64,000 bases of DNA, taken from contig NZ_CP104877.1 of NCBI RefSeq assembly GCF_025452095.1, forward strand, positions 4,278,001 through 4,342,000, in the 5' to 3' direction. How positions within the stretch are numbered: the stretch's first letter is position 1; every line of letters starts with the position of its first letter. This DNA is from Paenarthrobacter sp. JL.01a. Lineage in GTDB: Bacteria > Actinomycetota > Actinomycetes > Actinomycetales > Micrococcaceae. Below, in pieces: positions 51,196-59,867 of the stretch. The notes under the pieces are model-generated. The model was not told where the DNA came from, made no database searches, and saw only the letters and a list, made by a program, of their open reading frames with translations. Made by a program: the position numbers and the translations under genes.

Positions 51196-52533
51196 TTAGG
51201 CGTTTACCGTCTGGGGAGTTTTGCTGGCGGCTTCTTCGGCGAGCTGGCGCTCACGCTTACCCCAGGTTTCCTTGGTGACCAGCGCGGCCCATAGACCGAT
51301 CGCGCCATAGATGCTGAAGAGGGCGGCAGGGCCAACCCAACCAAAGCTCACAAACAGCAGTGTGGTGATGAAGGGCGTAAAACCGGAGACCATGGCGGAG
51401 ATCTGGTAGGCCAGTGAGGCGCCGGAGGAGCGGGTCTTGGCCTGGAAGAGTTCCGGGAACCAAGCACCTTGGGCACCGGCGAGGGAGTTCTGGCACACGG
51501 CGTAGGCGATCACGATCGTGGCGATGATGAAGATGAAGAGACCGGTGTTGACCAAGAGGAACATCGGGATGCCGAAGACAACGGCGAACGCGGTGGACCA
51601 GATGTAGACGGGCCGGCGGCCTACCTTGTCGGTCAACTTACCCCAGGCGTAGGTGGCGAAGATGCCGATGGCGGCCGCGATGCACAGGGCAACGAGGGTC
51701 TGGGTCTTGTCTGCGAGCTTGGTGCTGTGCAGGTAGGAAATCATGTAGGTCACGGAGACGGCGTAGCCTGCGGTTTCGGCGATGCGGAGGCCGATGCCGC
51801 GGACGATGTTGCGCCAGTCGGTCTTGATGACCTCAACGATGGGGGATTTCACAATGTCGCCCTTGGTCTTGACGTCCTCAAAGACCGGGGACTCGGGAAC
51901 CTTGGAACGGATGATCAAACCAACGGCCACCAGCAGGATGCTCGCCAGGAACGGCACGCGCCACGCCCATTCGTTTCCGAGGCCAACACTGAAGAGGAAC
52001 ACGAGGTTCGCGAGCAACAAGCCAACGGGGAAGCCGGCCTGCACGATTCCCGTGAACTGGCCCTTCTTCCGCCACGGTGCGTGCTCGTAACTCATCAAAA
52101 TGGCGCCGCCCCATTCAGCACCGAAGGCAAGGCCTTGGATGATGCGCACAAGAACCAGGAGCGCGGGAGCCAGAAGGCCAACCTGCTGGTAAGTGGGTAG
52201 CAAGCCGATAGCGAAAGTCGCCAGGCCCATGAGAATCAGCGAAGCCACCAGCACCGGCTTGCGACCGAGTTTGTCGCCAAGGTGGCCACCGATGATGCCG
52301 CCCAACGGACGGGCAGCGAAGCCGACGCCCAGGGTCGCGAAGGAGGCCAGGGTGCCAGTTACCGGGTCGGCGCCCGGGAAGAAGGCCGTACCGAAGTACA
52401 GCGCAGCGGCGGTGCCGAAACCGATGAAGTCATAGGTTTCGATGACTGCGCCCACGCCCGAGCCGACGGCGACGCGCTTTGCTTCCTTGGTTCCATGAAC
52501 CGGACCACGCATGGTCAGAGCTTCATTGCTCAT
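51196..52533 (-). CDS. MHS-family MFS metabolite:H+ symporter
   Basis: The 445-residue protein has 12 helices and MHS signatures: ETYDFIGFGTAAALYFG at the start, LGGIIGGHLGDKLGRKPVLV in the first loop, and AFGAEWGGAILMSYEHAPWR. Relatives take up shikimate, alpha-ketoglutarate or sugar acids. It is the first gene of the minus half of the cluster, controlled from the operator-rich region, so it likely imports the pathway's sugar or sugar acid. Confidence 0.92.
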   Translation of the reverse strand: MSNEALTMRGPVHGTKEAKRVAVGSGVGAVIETYDFIGFGTAAALYFGTAFFPGADPVTGTLASFATLGVGFAARPLGGIIGGHLGDKLGRKPVLVASLILMGLATFAIGLLPTYQQVGLLAPALLVLVRIIQGLAFGAEWGGAILMSYEHAPWRKKGQFTGIVQAGFPVGLLLANLVFLFSVGLGNEWAWRVPFLASILLVAVGLIIRSKVPESPVFEDVKTKGDIVKSPIVEVIKTDWRNIVRGIGLRIAETAGYAVSVTYMISYLHSTKLADKTQTLVALCIAAAIGIFATYAWGKLTDKVGRRPVYIWSTAFAVVFGIPMFLLVNTGLFIFIIATIVIAYAVCQNSLAGAQGAWFPELFQAKTRSSGASLAYQISAMVSGFTPFITTLLFVSFGWVGPAALFSIYGAIGLWAALVTKETWGKRERQLAEEAASKTPQTVNA

Positions 52534-52578
52534 GAGTGTCTTTCCCTTTCAAAAGTGCGGCGCTTCTTCGGCAACCCC

Positions 52579-52669
52579 ACTGTCGACAGTCAACATAATA
52601 CGTCAACTGTGACCGAGACCACCAGCAATGTCAACAGTCAACTTGAGAGGTTGACTGTTGACAGTTAAC
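52579..52669. promoter_or_regulatory. array of GntR operator candidates in divergent promoter region
   Basis: ACTGTCGACAGT (52579-52590) is a perfect 12-base palindrome. Two further copies form a large dyad: TGTCAACAGTCAAC (52629-52642) and its exact inverse at 52650-52663, spaced by 7 bases, with GTTAAC following. CGTCAACTGT lies between (52601-52610). This is the shared promoter region for the transporter/transketolase genes and the TIM-barrel/kinase genes. The repeats match those before gntR. Confidence 0.7.
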
Positions 52670-52737
52670 GAAGATAACGTGGTGCCCATCACTAAGGCCC
52701 TTCTCCGTCGAGGGGCTCAACTTGAGGATCAACGACG

Positions 52738-53580
52738 ATGTTTCATCACCGACTGGGCTGTTCTTCCATCAGCTTTCGACACCAGGACCTCGCCGCCGCC
52801 CTGCACACCATGCGCGGGCTCGGCTTCGAGGAGATTGACCTGGGCGCCCTCCCCGGCGTCTGCGACCACGTGCCCTACATACTTGACGCCAAGGCAGTCG
52901 AGGCGGTTGCCGCCGTCGTGCGTGACTCTGGACTCCGCGTCCGCTCGGTAAACGGCGACGTCGGCGACCTGAACGCAACGCTCGACGCCGGTGCCGCGGA
53001 AGCGCGCGAACGCCACCTTGGGATGCTGCTCAGCTTGGCGGAGAAGACCGGCGCTAAGGCGCTTGTCCTTCCGTGCGGAGCGATCGACCACGATCCTGTG
53101 CGCAGTTTGGAAGAAGACATCGACGCTGTTGCTTCGCAGCTGATCCACGCGTCGGAGCGGGCCAAGGAGTTCGGCGTCGAGCTGTGGACCGAGTCCCTCC
53201 ACTACTTCCGGCTTTGCTGGAACATCGAACGCACGCAGCTGCTCGCAGACCGCCTGGCCGGTTCCGACGTCGGAATCGTCATGGACTTCAGCCACATCGT
53301 TGCCTCCGGCGGCGACCCCGAGGACTTCGTTTCGCGGTTTGGCGAGCGCATCACCCATGTGCACCTCCGCGATGCGACCGCTGCCACTGACACGCAGCCC
53401 GGCACCATCAACCTCAGCATCGGCAACGGCCAGGCGGACTTTGCCGCGGGGCTTTCGACGCTGAGGGCCCTTGGCTACACCGGCCACTTCTCACTGGAAC
53501 TCGAAACGCGCGACGTCACCCACGACGAGCGACCGGCCGCCGCCGCCAAAGCCGGCAGCTACATCTCAGACCTCATCTAA
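52738..53580 (+). CDS. TIM-barrel sugar (phosphate) isomerase/epimerase
   Basis: The 280-residue protein is a xylose-isomerase-like/AP endonuclease 2 TIM barrel, with FHHRLGCSSISFRHQDLAAA near the start, WTESLHYFRLCWNIERTQLL and the metal-ligand stretches VGIVMDFSHIVASGG and ITHVHLRDATAA. Such enzymes isomerise ketoses, or tetrulose phosphates (LerI type). It begins the plus half of the cluster. In apiose catabolism a related barrel protein isomerises apiose to apulose. Confidence 0.82.
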   Translation: MFHHRLGCSSISFRHQDLAAALHTMRGLGFEEIDLGALPGVCDHVPYILDAKAVEAVAAVVRDSGLRVRSVNGDVGDLNATLDAGAAEARERHLGMLLSLAEKTGAKALVLPCGAIDHDPVRSLEEDIDAVASQLIHASERAKEFGVELWTESLHYFRLCWNIERTQLLADRLAGSDVGIVMDFSHIVASGGDPEDFVSRFGERITHVHLRDATAATDTQPGTINLSIGNGQADFAAGLSTLRALGYTGHFSLELETRDVTHDERPAAAAKAGSYISDLI

Positions 53581-53604
53581 CAACCACAACTTTCAAGGAG
53601 CACC

Positions 53605-54378
53605 ATGAACACCATCCAGCGCACCGCCGTCCTCACCGGAGCCACCTCAGAGCGCGGCATCGGCCTCACCACCGCCCGCCGCTACGCCGCCCAGGGATGG
53701 GGCGTCGCCATCCTGGACCTCGACGGCGAGAAGTCCGCCAAGGTTGCCGCCGAAATCGGCAACGAGTTCAACGTCCCCGCCTTCGGTTACGAGATCGACG
53801 TCGCCAACGAAGCTTCCGTCGCAGCTGCCCAGGCAGCCGTTGCCGCTGAGGTTTCCAGCGGTCACCTTCCTCCCGTCGGCGCCTTGGCAAACATCGCCGG
53901 AATCACCTCCCCGATCCCGTTCCTCGAAACCACGCTTGAACTGTGGCACAAGGTCATGGACGTCAACGCCACCGGCACCTACCTCGTAACCAAGGCTTTC
54001 CTGCCGGACATGATTGCCAACGGCTGGGGCCGCATCGTCAACATGTCATCTGTCTCCGCGCAGCGCGGCGGTGGCGTGTTCGGCAAGGTTCCCTACTCGG
54101 CTGCCAAGGCAGCCATCCTCGGATTGACCAAGGCCCTCGCCCGTGAAATCGGTGAAACCGGCGTGACCGTCAACGCCATCACCCCCGGCGCCGTAGACAC
54201 CAACATCCGCGTGGGCAGCACTGAAGAGCAGGAAGCCGCCATCAACGCCGGCATTCCCCTGGGCCGCAATGCCACTACGGAGGAAGTGGCGGCCGTCATC
54301 ACGTTCCTCTCCTCCGAGGATTCCGCGTACCTCACTGGCACCACGATCGACATCAACGGCGGCAGCCACATCCACTAG
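53605..54378 (+). CDS. SDR-family polyol/sugar dehydrogenase
   Basis: The 257-residue classical SDR has the cofactor motif TGATSERGIGLTTARRYA, NIAGI, the catalytic Ser in NMSSVSAQRGG and the Y-x-x-x-K in VPYSAAKAAI. Family members oxidise tetritols and other polyols (D-threitol or erythritol type). It is 24 bases downstream of the TIM-barrel gene, so it is co-transcribed. Confidence 0.9.
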   Translation: MNTIQRTAVLTGATSERGIGLTTARRYAAQGWGVAILDLDGEKSAKVAAEIGNEFNVPAFGYEIDVANEASVAAAQAAVAAEVSSGHLPPVGALANIAGITSPIPFLETTLELWHKVMDVNATGTYLVTKAFLPDMIANGWGRIVNMSSVSAQRGGGVFGKVPYSAAKAAILGLTKALAREIGETGVTVNAITPGAVDTNIRVGSTEEQEAAINAGIPLGRNATTEEVAAVITFLSSEDSAYLTGTTIDINGGSHIH

Positions 54379-54409
54379 TCCCGTTCTTCGAGGAAAACCA
54401 GGACCCACC

Positions 54410-56146
54410 ATGACCAAAATCTTCAACGATCCCGCTGACTTTGCAGATGAAGCGCTTGCCGGCTTCTGCGATGCCCACTCGGACCTCGTTCGCCAGGTTG
54501 AGGGCGGAGCTGTACGACGCAACCGGCCGGCTACGCCAAAAGTCGCCGTGATCACCGGCGGTGGCTCGGGCCACTATCCCGCATTCGCCGGCATCATCGG
54601 CCCGGGTTTGGCTGACGGTGCCGTGGTGGGCAATATCTTCACCTCGCCGTCCACCCAGCAGGCCTACTCCGTGGCGAAGGCTGCCAACTCCGGAGCCGGG
54701 GTGGTGTTCACCTACGGCAACTATGCCGGGGATGTCATGAATTTCGGAATGGCCAGCGAGCGCTTGAACGCTGAAGGCATCCGGGCGGAAAACGTGCTGG
54801 TCACGGACGACATCGCCAGCGCTCCCCTTTCCGAGATCGAAAAGCGCCGCGGAATTGCCGGCGACTTCGTGGTCTTCAAAGTCATGGGTGCTGCCGCCGA
54901 GGCCGGACTGGATCTGGACTCCGTGGTCCGGTTGGGCCGCAAGACGAACGAGCTCACCCGCACCATCGGAACAGCGTTCGGTGGCTGCACGTTCCCTGGT
55001 GCTGATGCCCCGCTCTTCCGCCTTCCCGAGGGACAGATGGGCCTGGGCCTTGGCATCCACGGCGAACCCGGACTGTTCGATACCGAGCTGCCCACCGCCG
55101 TCGAGCTTGGGCGTGAACTGGTGCGGCGCGTGCTGGAGGAGGCTCCTGCGGGCGGTTCGACGCGGCTCGCGGTGATCCTGAACGGCCTGGGTTCAACCAA
55201 GCACGAGGAGCTCTTTGTCCTTTGGCGCACCGTGGCTCCGCTGCTTCGCGACGCCGGCTACACGCTGGTGATGCCGGAAGTTGGCGAACTGGTGACGTCC
55301 TTGGACATGGCCGGGGCATCGCTGACGCTCACGTGGCTCGATGACGAACTGGAGCAGTATTGGACAGCCCCGGCGCTGACGCCAGCGTACCGTCGGGGGT
55401 CCGTCGGATTCGACGTTGCTGTCTCCGAGGACGCCTCCGAGGATTTCGTCACGGAAGCGGCCCACTACTCCTCCACCGAGGCTTCCCGCGCCTACGCGGG
55501 TCAGTGCCTTGGTGCTTTGGAGACCACGGCCGCCCTGCTGCGTTCTTCCGAAACCATGCTGGGCGACATGGATGCCATAGCCGGCGACGGCGACCATGGA
55601 CGCGGCATGGTCCGCGGCTCGGCGGCATCCCTCGAGGCTGCTGCGGCCGCCTTTTCCGCGGGCGCTGGCGCTGGTTCGGTGCTGATTGCCGCTGGAGACG
55701 CCTGGGCCGATAAAGCCGGCGGCACGTCGGGCGTCCTGTGGGGTGCCGGGCTGCGCGCTTTTGGTGAACGCTTGGGAGACGCGGAAATCCCGACGCCGGA
55801 GGTCCTCACCGAATCTGTCCGTGCCTTCGCTGACCGCATGGCGAGCCTTGGAAAGGCGGAGATTGGCGACAAGACCATGATGGATGCGCTGCTGCCGTTT
55901 GCCTCCTCGCTGGAGGAGGGTGTGGCTGCCGGTACGCCCTTGGAACACGCGTGGGCAGCTGCCGCGGCTGATGCAACAACCGCCGCTGCGTCCACCGCGG
56001 ACCTTCGAGCCCTCAAGGGCCGGGCCAGGCCACTGGCCGAGAAAAGCATCGGCACGCCGGATCCCGGGGCGACGTCGCTCGCCATGGTGTTTGCCGCCGT
56101 CGGACCCCATTTCACTGCAGTTCCCGTAGCTGCCGCCAACCACTAG
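54410..56146 (+). CDS. DhaK-DhaL fused ketose kinase (dihydroxyacetone kinase family)
   Basis: The 578-residue protein has an N-terminal DhaK domain, with GGGSGHYPAFAG carrying the substrate His (about residue 56). A C-terminal DhaL domain has the ATP/Mg site AIAGDGDHGRGM (about 392-403). ATP-dependent single-chain enzymes of this type phosphorylate dihydroxyacetone, erythrulose (DerK/LerK) or apulose (AplK). ATG 54410 is the start; the earlier open frame lies in the SDR gene. With the transketolase and RpiB neighbours it should make the ketose phosphate that is next cleaved or isomerised. Confidence 0.9.
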   Translation: MTKIFNDPADFADEALAGFCDAHSDLVRQVEGGAVRRNRPATPKVAVITGGGSGHYPAFAGIIGPGLADGAVVGNIFTSPSTQQAYSVAKAANSGAGVVFTYGNYAGDVMNFGMASERLNAEGIRAENVLVTDDIASAPLSEIEKRRGIAGDFVVFKVMGAAAEAGLDLDSVVRLGRKTNELTRTIGTAFGGCTFPGADAPLFRLPEGQMGLGLGIHGEPGLFDTELPTAVELGRELVRRVLEEAPAGGSTRLAVILNGLGSTKHEELFVLWRTVAPLLRDAGYTLVMPEVGELVTSLDMAGASLTLTWLDDELEQYWTAPALTPAYRRGSVGFDVAVSEDASEDFVTEAAHYSSTEASRAYAGQCLGALETTAALLRSSETMLGDMDAIAGDGDHGRGMVRGSAASLEAAAAAFSAGAGAGSVLIAAGDAWADKAGGTSGVLWGAGLRAFGERLGDAEIPTPEVLTESVRAFADRMASLGKAEIGDKTMMDALLPFASSLEEGVAAGTPLEHAWAAAAADATTAAASTADLRALKGRARPLAEKSIGTPDPGATSLAMVFAAVGPHFTAVPVAAANH

Positions 56147-56159
56147 GAGAACCACCACC

Positions 56160-56618
56160 ATGCGCATCATCGTGGGCGCCGACGAAGCCGGCGTTGACTA
56201 CAAGGACCGAATCCTGGCCGACCTCCAGGCCGACTCACGGATCACCGAAGTGATCGATATCGGAGTCCATCGTGACGATGAGGACTTCTCACGCCCGTAT
56301 CCCTATGTGGGTATCGCGGCCGGTGAGATGATCCGGGACGGCAAAGCCGACCGGGCCATCCTGTTCTGCGGTACGGGAATCGGTGTGGCCATTGCTGCGA
56401 ACAAGGTGCCGGGAATCCGGGCTACGGCAGCGCACGATTCGTTCTCCGTGGAACGCTCCATCCTGTCCAACGACTGCCAAGTCCTCACTATGGGCCAGCG
56501 CGTTGTGGGCGTGGAGCTTGCCCGTCGGCTGGCGAAGGAGTGGATCGGCTACGCGTTCGATCCGTCCTCGGGGTCGGCTGCAAAGGTTAAGGTGCTGAGC
56601 GACTTCGAGGGCTGCTAG
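56160..56618 (+). CDS. RpiB/LacAB-family sugar-phosphate isomerase
   Basis: The 152-residue protein has GADEAGVDYKDRI at the N-terminus, the active-site Cys in LFCGTGIGVAIAANKVPG (about residue 65) and AHDSFSVERSILSNDCQVL. It is 13 bases after the kinase gene. In Mycobacterium tetritol pathways an RpiB-type enzyme (EryI) isomerises erythrulose 4-phosphate to erythrose 4-phosphate; ribose 5-phosphate isomerase activity is the general alternative. Confidence 0.9.
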   Translation: MRIIVGADEAGVDYKDRILADLQADSRITEVIDIGVHRDDEDFSRPYPYVGIAAGEMIRDGKADRAILFCGTGIGVAIAANKVPGIRATAAHDSFSVERSILSNDCQVLTMGQRVVGVELARRLAKEWIGYAFDPSSGSAAKVKVLSDFEGC

Positions 56619-56927
56619 GGGCCCTATCGGTTACCCGGCCCTTCCCGTCCTCGACCTCCGGGAAGGAAACCATGGTTTAGACGGCATAAAGAACCAATGA
56701 CCGGACCAAAACCCGCCCGTGAACGCTAGATACACATTCGCCCTTCCTGCGAAGGTGCTCGGGGTCATGCACGGTGAACCTTTAGTCACTTCCAGTCCCC
56801 TTCCGCTCACTTTTACGTGATCGCAGTAGCCGGAACATGACGCGGCGAATCCGCCACCTCATAGCTAACGTGGCCCGGGCCGCCTCATCAGTAGCATTGG
56901 TGCAAACACGCCGGACCAGGAGAGCTG
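56619..56927. other. 309-base intergenic region with one hairpin
   Basis: The only structure I see is CCTTCCCG (56640-56647) pairing with CGGGAAGG (56659-56666), which could end the rpiB transcript although no T-run follows. The rest has no gene-like frame. The promoter of the next gene must lie here, but I cannot place it. Confidence 0.4.
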
Positions 56928-57389
56928 ATGCCTTATACCGTTGACTTCAAGACCGTATCCACAGTTGGACTTGAGTCCTCACCTGTCGCCGAGGCGGCTG
57001 CCGGGCTGCGTGCCAACGAAGCCCGCTATTACAAGAACAAGTACGACCACGACTTCACGGTGAGCCCCGCCGAGGAGCTCCCCGAGGTAGTGGACAGGGT
57101 GAGCCGGATCCTTAAGGAAGAACGCGACATCGTGATCAAGTCCAAGCCGCTGGAGGCCACGGCTTTCCAGGTGGAGGACCTGCAGATGGCATACGTGTTC
57201 TACGAGTCCGGCTTGTCGATCAATGTCATGTACAGCACGGGCGAAGGAAAGCGGGCGGTGGGCTTCAAGCTCGCCGACGGCATGGACGTCCCCGAGGAGC
57301 TGGACTCGAAGTTCAAGTTCGCCCGGCAAAAGTCCAAGCTGGCCGGAACGATCCGTGGCTCCTACTTCGTGATCAAGGGCGAATACTGA
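56928..57389 (+). CDS. conserved-looking protein of unknown function
   Basis: The 153-residue soluble protein begins MPYTVDFKTVSTVGLESSPV. It contains mixed helix and strand character with YYKNKYDHDFTV, an acidic VVDRVSRILKEERD helix and a C-terminal KLAGTIRGSYFVIKGEY strand pair. AGGAGAG precedes the ATG by 5 bases, so it is a real gene. No domain is recognised. It stands alone between rpiB and the convergent dnaB. Confidence 0.7.
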   Translation: MPYTVDFKTVSTVGLESSPVAEAAAGLRANEARYYKNKYDHDFTVSPAEELPEVVDRVSRILKEERDIVIKSKPLEATAFQVEDLQMAYVFYESGLSINVMYSTGEGKRAVGFKLADGMDVPEELDSKFKFARQKSKLAGTIRGSYFVIKGEY

Positions 57390-57416
57390 GCATGCGTTAG
57401 GAAGCTTGAAGCAGGC

Positions 57417-58799
57417 CTAGAAACCCCCACCGCCGGTCTCGCCAGCCATGTTGGCGAAGCGTGAGTAGTGACCCTGGAAAGCCACAACGATGTCCTTGGT
57501 GGGACCGTTACGGTGCTTTGCAATGAGGATGTCGGCCTCGCCGGCACGCGGGGATTCCTTGTCGTAGACATCTTCACGGTGAAGCAGGATGACCATGTCG
57601 GCGTCCTGCTCGATGGAGCCGGATTCACGAAGGTCCGAAACCATGGGCCGCTTGTCCTGGCGCTGCTCCGAACCACGGTTCAGCTGCGACAGGGCGATCA
57701 CGGGTACCTGCAGCTCCTTGGCAAGCAGTTTGAGGGCACGCGAGAACTCGGAAACTTCCTGCTGGCGGGATTCCACTTTTTTGCCGGAGCTCATGAGCTG
57801 GAGGTAGTCGAGAATTACCAGCTTGAGGTCGTGCTGCTGCTTCAGGCGGCGGCACTTGGCCCGGATCTCCATGAGCGACATGTTGGGGCTGTCATCGATG
57901 AACAGGGGAGCGTCGTTCATGCGGCCCATGGTGGTGGCAATCTTGGACCACTGTTCGTCCTTGATGGTGCCCTTGCGGAGGTCCTGAAGGCCGATGGTGG
58001 CTTCTGCCGAGAGAAGACGCATCGCAATCTCGTTCCGGCCCATTTCCAGCGAGAACATGACCGTGGCCAGGTTGTTCTTGATGGCAGCGGAACGGGCAAA
58101 GTCCAACGCGAACGTGGACTTACCCACGGCAGGACGGGCTGCGATAACGATCATCTGGCCCGGGTGGAGGCCGTGCGTCAGTTCGTCGAGTTCGTAGAAA
58201 CCGGTGGGGACGCCTGTCATGCCTTCGCCGCGGTGCCCCGAAGCTTCGATTTCGTCCACGGTGGACTCCATGACGTCCTTCAACGCCACGTAGTCCTCGG
58301 CCGTTCGCTTTTCAGCAACCGCGTAAACCTCGGCCTGTGCCTGGTTGACGAGGTCTTCCACCTCGCCGTCCTGGCCGTAGCCCATCTGGACGATCTTGGT
58401 TCCGGCATTCACCAGACGGCGAAGCACGGCACGCTCGGCCACGATTTCCGCGTAGTATCCGGCGTTCGCCGCGGTGGGGACGGTCTGGATGAGCTCGTGA
58501 AGGTACGCCGGCCCACCGATCCGGTTGATCTCGCCGCGCTTGGTCAGTTCGTCGGAGACCGTGACGGCGTCAGCGGGTTCGCCCCGACCATAGAGGTCGA
58601 TGATGGACTCGTAGATGGTCTCGTGGGCCGGACGGTAGAAGTCGTGCCCACGGACGATCTCGACGACGTCCGCGATTGCGTCCTTGGACAGCATCATGCC
58701 GCCGAGTACGGATTGTTCAGCAGGGATGTCCTGGGGAGGCTTCCGGCTCGAGTCCGAAGCGCGAGTGCCCTCGATTGAGTCCAAGTGCGTAACTGACAA
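57417..58799 (-). CDS. dnaB: replicative DNA helicase DnaB
   Basis: The 460-residue protein has the N-terminal primase-interacting domain (PPQDIPAEQSVLGGMMLSKD), Walker A (IAARPAVGKSTFALDFAR), Walker B (LVILDYLQLM) and the arginine-finger region SDLRESGSIEQDAD. There is no intein, although DnaB is a common host for one. TTG 58799 has GGAGG five bases upstream. It unwinds DNA at the fork. The 581-base region upstream is full of DnaA boxes. Confidence 0.97.
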   Translation of the reverse strand: MSVTHLDSIEGTRASDSSRKPPQDIPAEQSVLGGMMLSKDAIADVVEIVRGHDFYRPAHETIYESIIDLYGRGEPADAVTVSDELTKRGEINRIGGPAYLHELIQTVPTAANAGYYAEIVAERAVLRRLVNAGTKIVQMGYGQDGEVEDLVNQAQAEVYAVAEKRTAEDYVALKDVMESTVDEIEASGHRGEGMTGVPTGFYELDELTHGLHPGQMIVIAARPAVGKSTFALDFARSAAIKNNLATVMFSLEMGRNEIAMRLLSAEATIGLQDLRKGTIKDEQWSKIATTMGRMNDAPLFIDDSPNMSLMEIRAKCRRLKQQHDLKLVILDYLQLMSSGKKVESRQQEVSEFSRALKLLAKELQVPVIALSQLNRGSEQRQDKRPMVSDLRESGSIEQDADMVILLHREDVYDKESPRAGEADILIAKHRNGPTKDIVVAFQGHYSRFANMAGETGGGGF

Positions 58800-58917
58800 A
58801 GCCGTCCTCCAAATATGTACCGCTGCAGAGATGTACTCCCTGGCGGTCGCAAAGCGCGGTGTGTGGCTACGTCCGCCGGGTTGCTCCGAGGATGTCAGGC
58901 AGGTCCGACAAAATTAC

Positions 58918-59355
58918 GTATCCACAAGTTATCCACAATGCCTTCCGGGGACCCGTCACGGTGAGTGACTTTTTATCGGCCCGGGAAACCCAATGCGGGT
59001 AAATGAGTGCCCAAAATGGACACTTCAGACACGTTACAGCAGGTGCCCGATGGCCCCTGTGGATAACTTGTGGAATACCGCCCCCACGTTGTGCACAGAC
59101 TGTGCGTTTCTCTGTGGATAGAGAAATTCTTTGAGCGGCATCAATGCCCTGACCTGCGGAAACGCTCCACACAAGCTGTGGACTAAAGAAAGTTTTGCCC
59201 ACAAATCATCCACAGCCGTGTCGATTCCCTAGTCCGCAGAAGCGAGCAAAAACACCCCAAACATGCCCCAAATGTGATGCATCTTACATATGGCACCTTA
59301 ATTTGACACCATGCTCTCAGAAGCTTATGCCGGCCGTGGAATGTGCTGTGGATAA
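58918..59355. other. DnaA-box cluster in the dnaB upstream region
   Basis: The 581-base gap between dnaB and the next gene contains three perfect consensus boxes TTATCCACA: 58929-58937 (plus), 59058-59066 and 59347-59355 (minus). Three boxes have one mismatch: 58918-58926, 59113-59121 and 59206-59214. Others such as 59069-59077 and the TGTGCACA at 59091 are more degenerate. The cluster lies before two divergent genes. It may regulate dnaB and the following operon by DnaA or act as a DnaA-binding/titration site. Nothing else gene-like is in the gap. Confidence 0.75.
59303..59330 (+). promoter_or_regulatory. candidate promoter of the 59381 gene
   Basis: TTGACA (59303-59308) and TTATGC (59325-59330) are separated by 16 bases, about 50 bases before the ATG at 59381. 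The perfect DnaA box at 59347-59355 lies directly downstream, so DnaA could interfere with this promoter. Confidence 0.5.
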
Positions 59356-59380
59356 CGGACTTCTGGCATAAGCTCTAAGC

Positions 59381-59860
59381 ATGGGGATCATCTTTGGTGA
59401 CGTGCTGACGGTTGCCCTTCCGCTGCTCGTCCTCCTGGGCCTGCTGTGGGCGCTGTCCGCGGCCTTCAGACCGCGGGATACGGGCATGTCGGACGCCGAA
59501 AGATACCAACGCGAACTCGCGGCCCGTTCCGCCGCGCACCAGGCTTCCCAGGTCCAGAAGGCGTTGGCCCTTCGAGCCCGCATCGAGGCCACGACCAAGC
59601 CCAGCCAGAACGCAGCCCAACACAGCCAGCATGCGCAGCCGAACAGCGCGGCAGTCCAGGGGCAGGCCGGACGCACCCCGACCGCCAGTCAGCCAGGCCA
59701 GCAGCCCGCGGTCCTTCCCAACGGCCAGCTCAATCCCCAACTCGCCTTTGAGCTGCAGAACCTGGTCCGCGGCGGGAAGAAGATCGAGGCCATCAAAGTT
59801 CTTCGCCAAGCCACCCATTCAGATTTGCTTACCGCCAAGAACTACGTAGATCGGCTCTGA
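59381..59860 (+). CDS. membrane-anchored protein with L7/L12 C-terminal-like domain
   Basis: The 159-residue protein has one N-terminal membrane helix, a Gln/Ala-rich coiled or disordered middle and a C-terminal segment GGKKIEAIKVLRQATHSDLL. This copies the fold of the ribosomal L7/L12 C-terminal domain (GxKKIxVIKxVR...GLxxAK). It is not a ribosomal protein because the dimerisation domain is missing. The following gene has a related, diverged copy. Function is unknown; such proteins are scattered in Actinobacteria. Confidence 0.7.
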   Translation: MGIIFGDVLTVALPLLVLLGLLWALSAAFRPRDTGMSDAERYQRELAARSAAHQASQVQKALALRARIEATTKPSQNAAQHSQHAQPNSAAVQGQAGRTPTASQPGQQPAVLPNGQLNPQLAFELQNLVRGGKKIEAIKVLRQATHSDLLTAKNYVDRL

Positions 59861-59867
59861 CAACGCC

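Noticed and set aside
58800..59380. Main chromosomal origin oriC
   Set aside because: DnaA boxes are present, but dnaA, dnaN and rpmH are absent, so naming it oriC is not justified.
59381..59860. Ribosomal protein L7/L12
   Set aside because: It has a membrane helix and lacks the N-terminal dimerisation domain.
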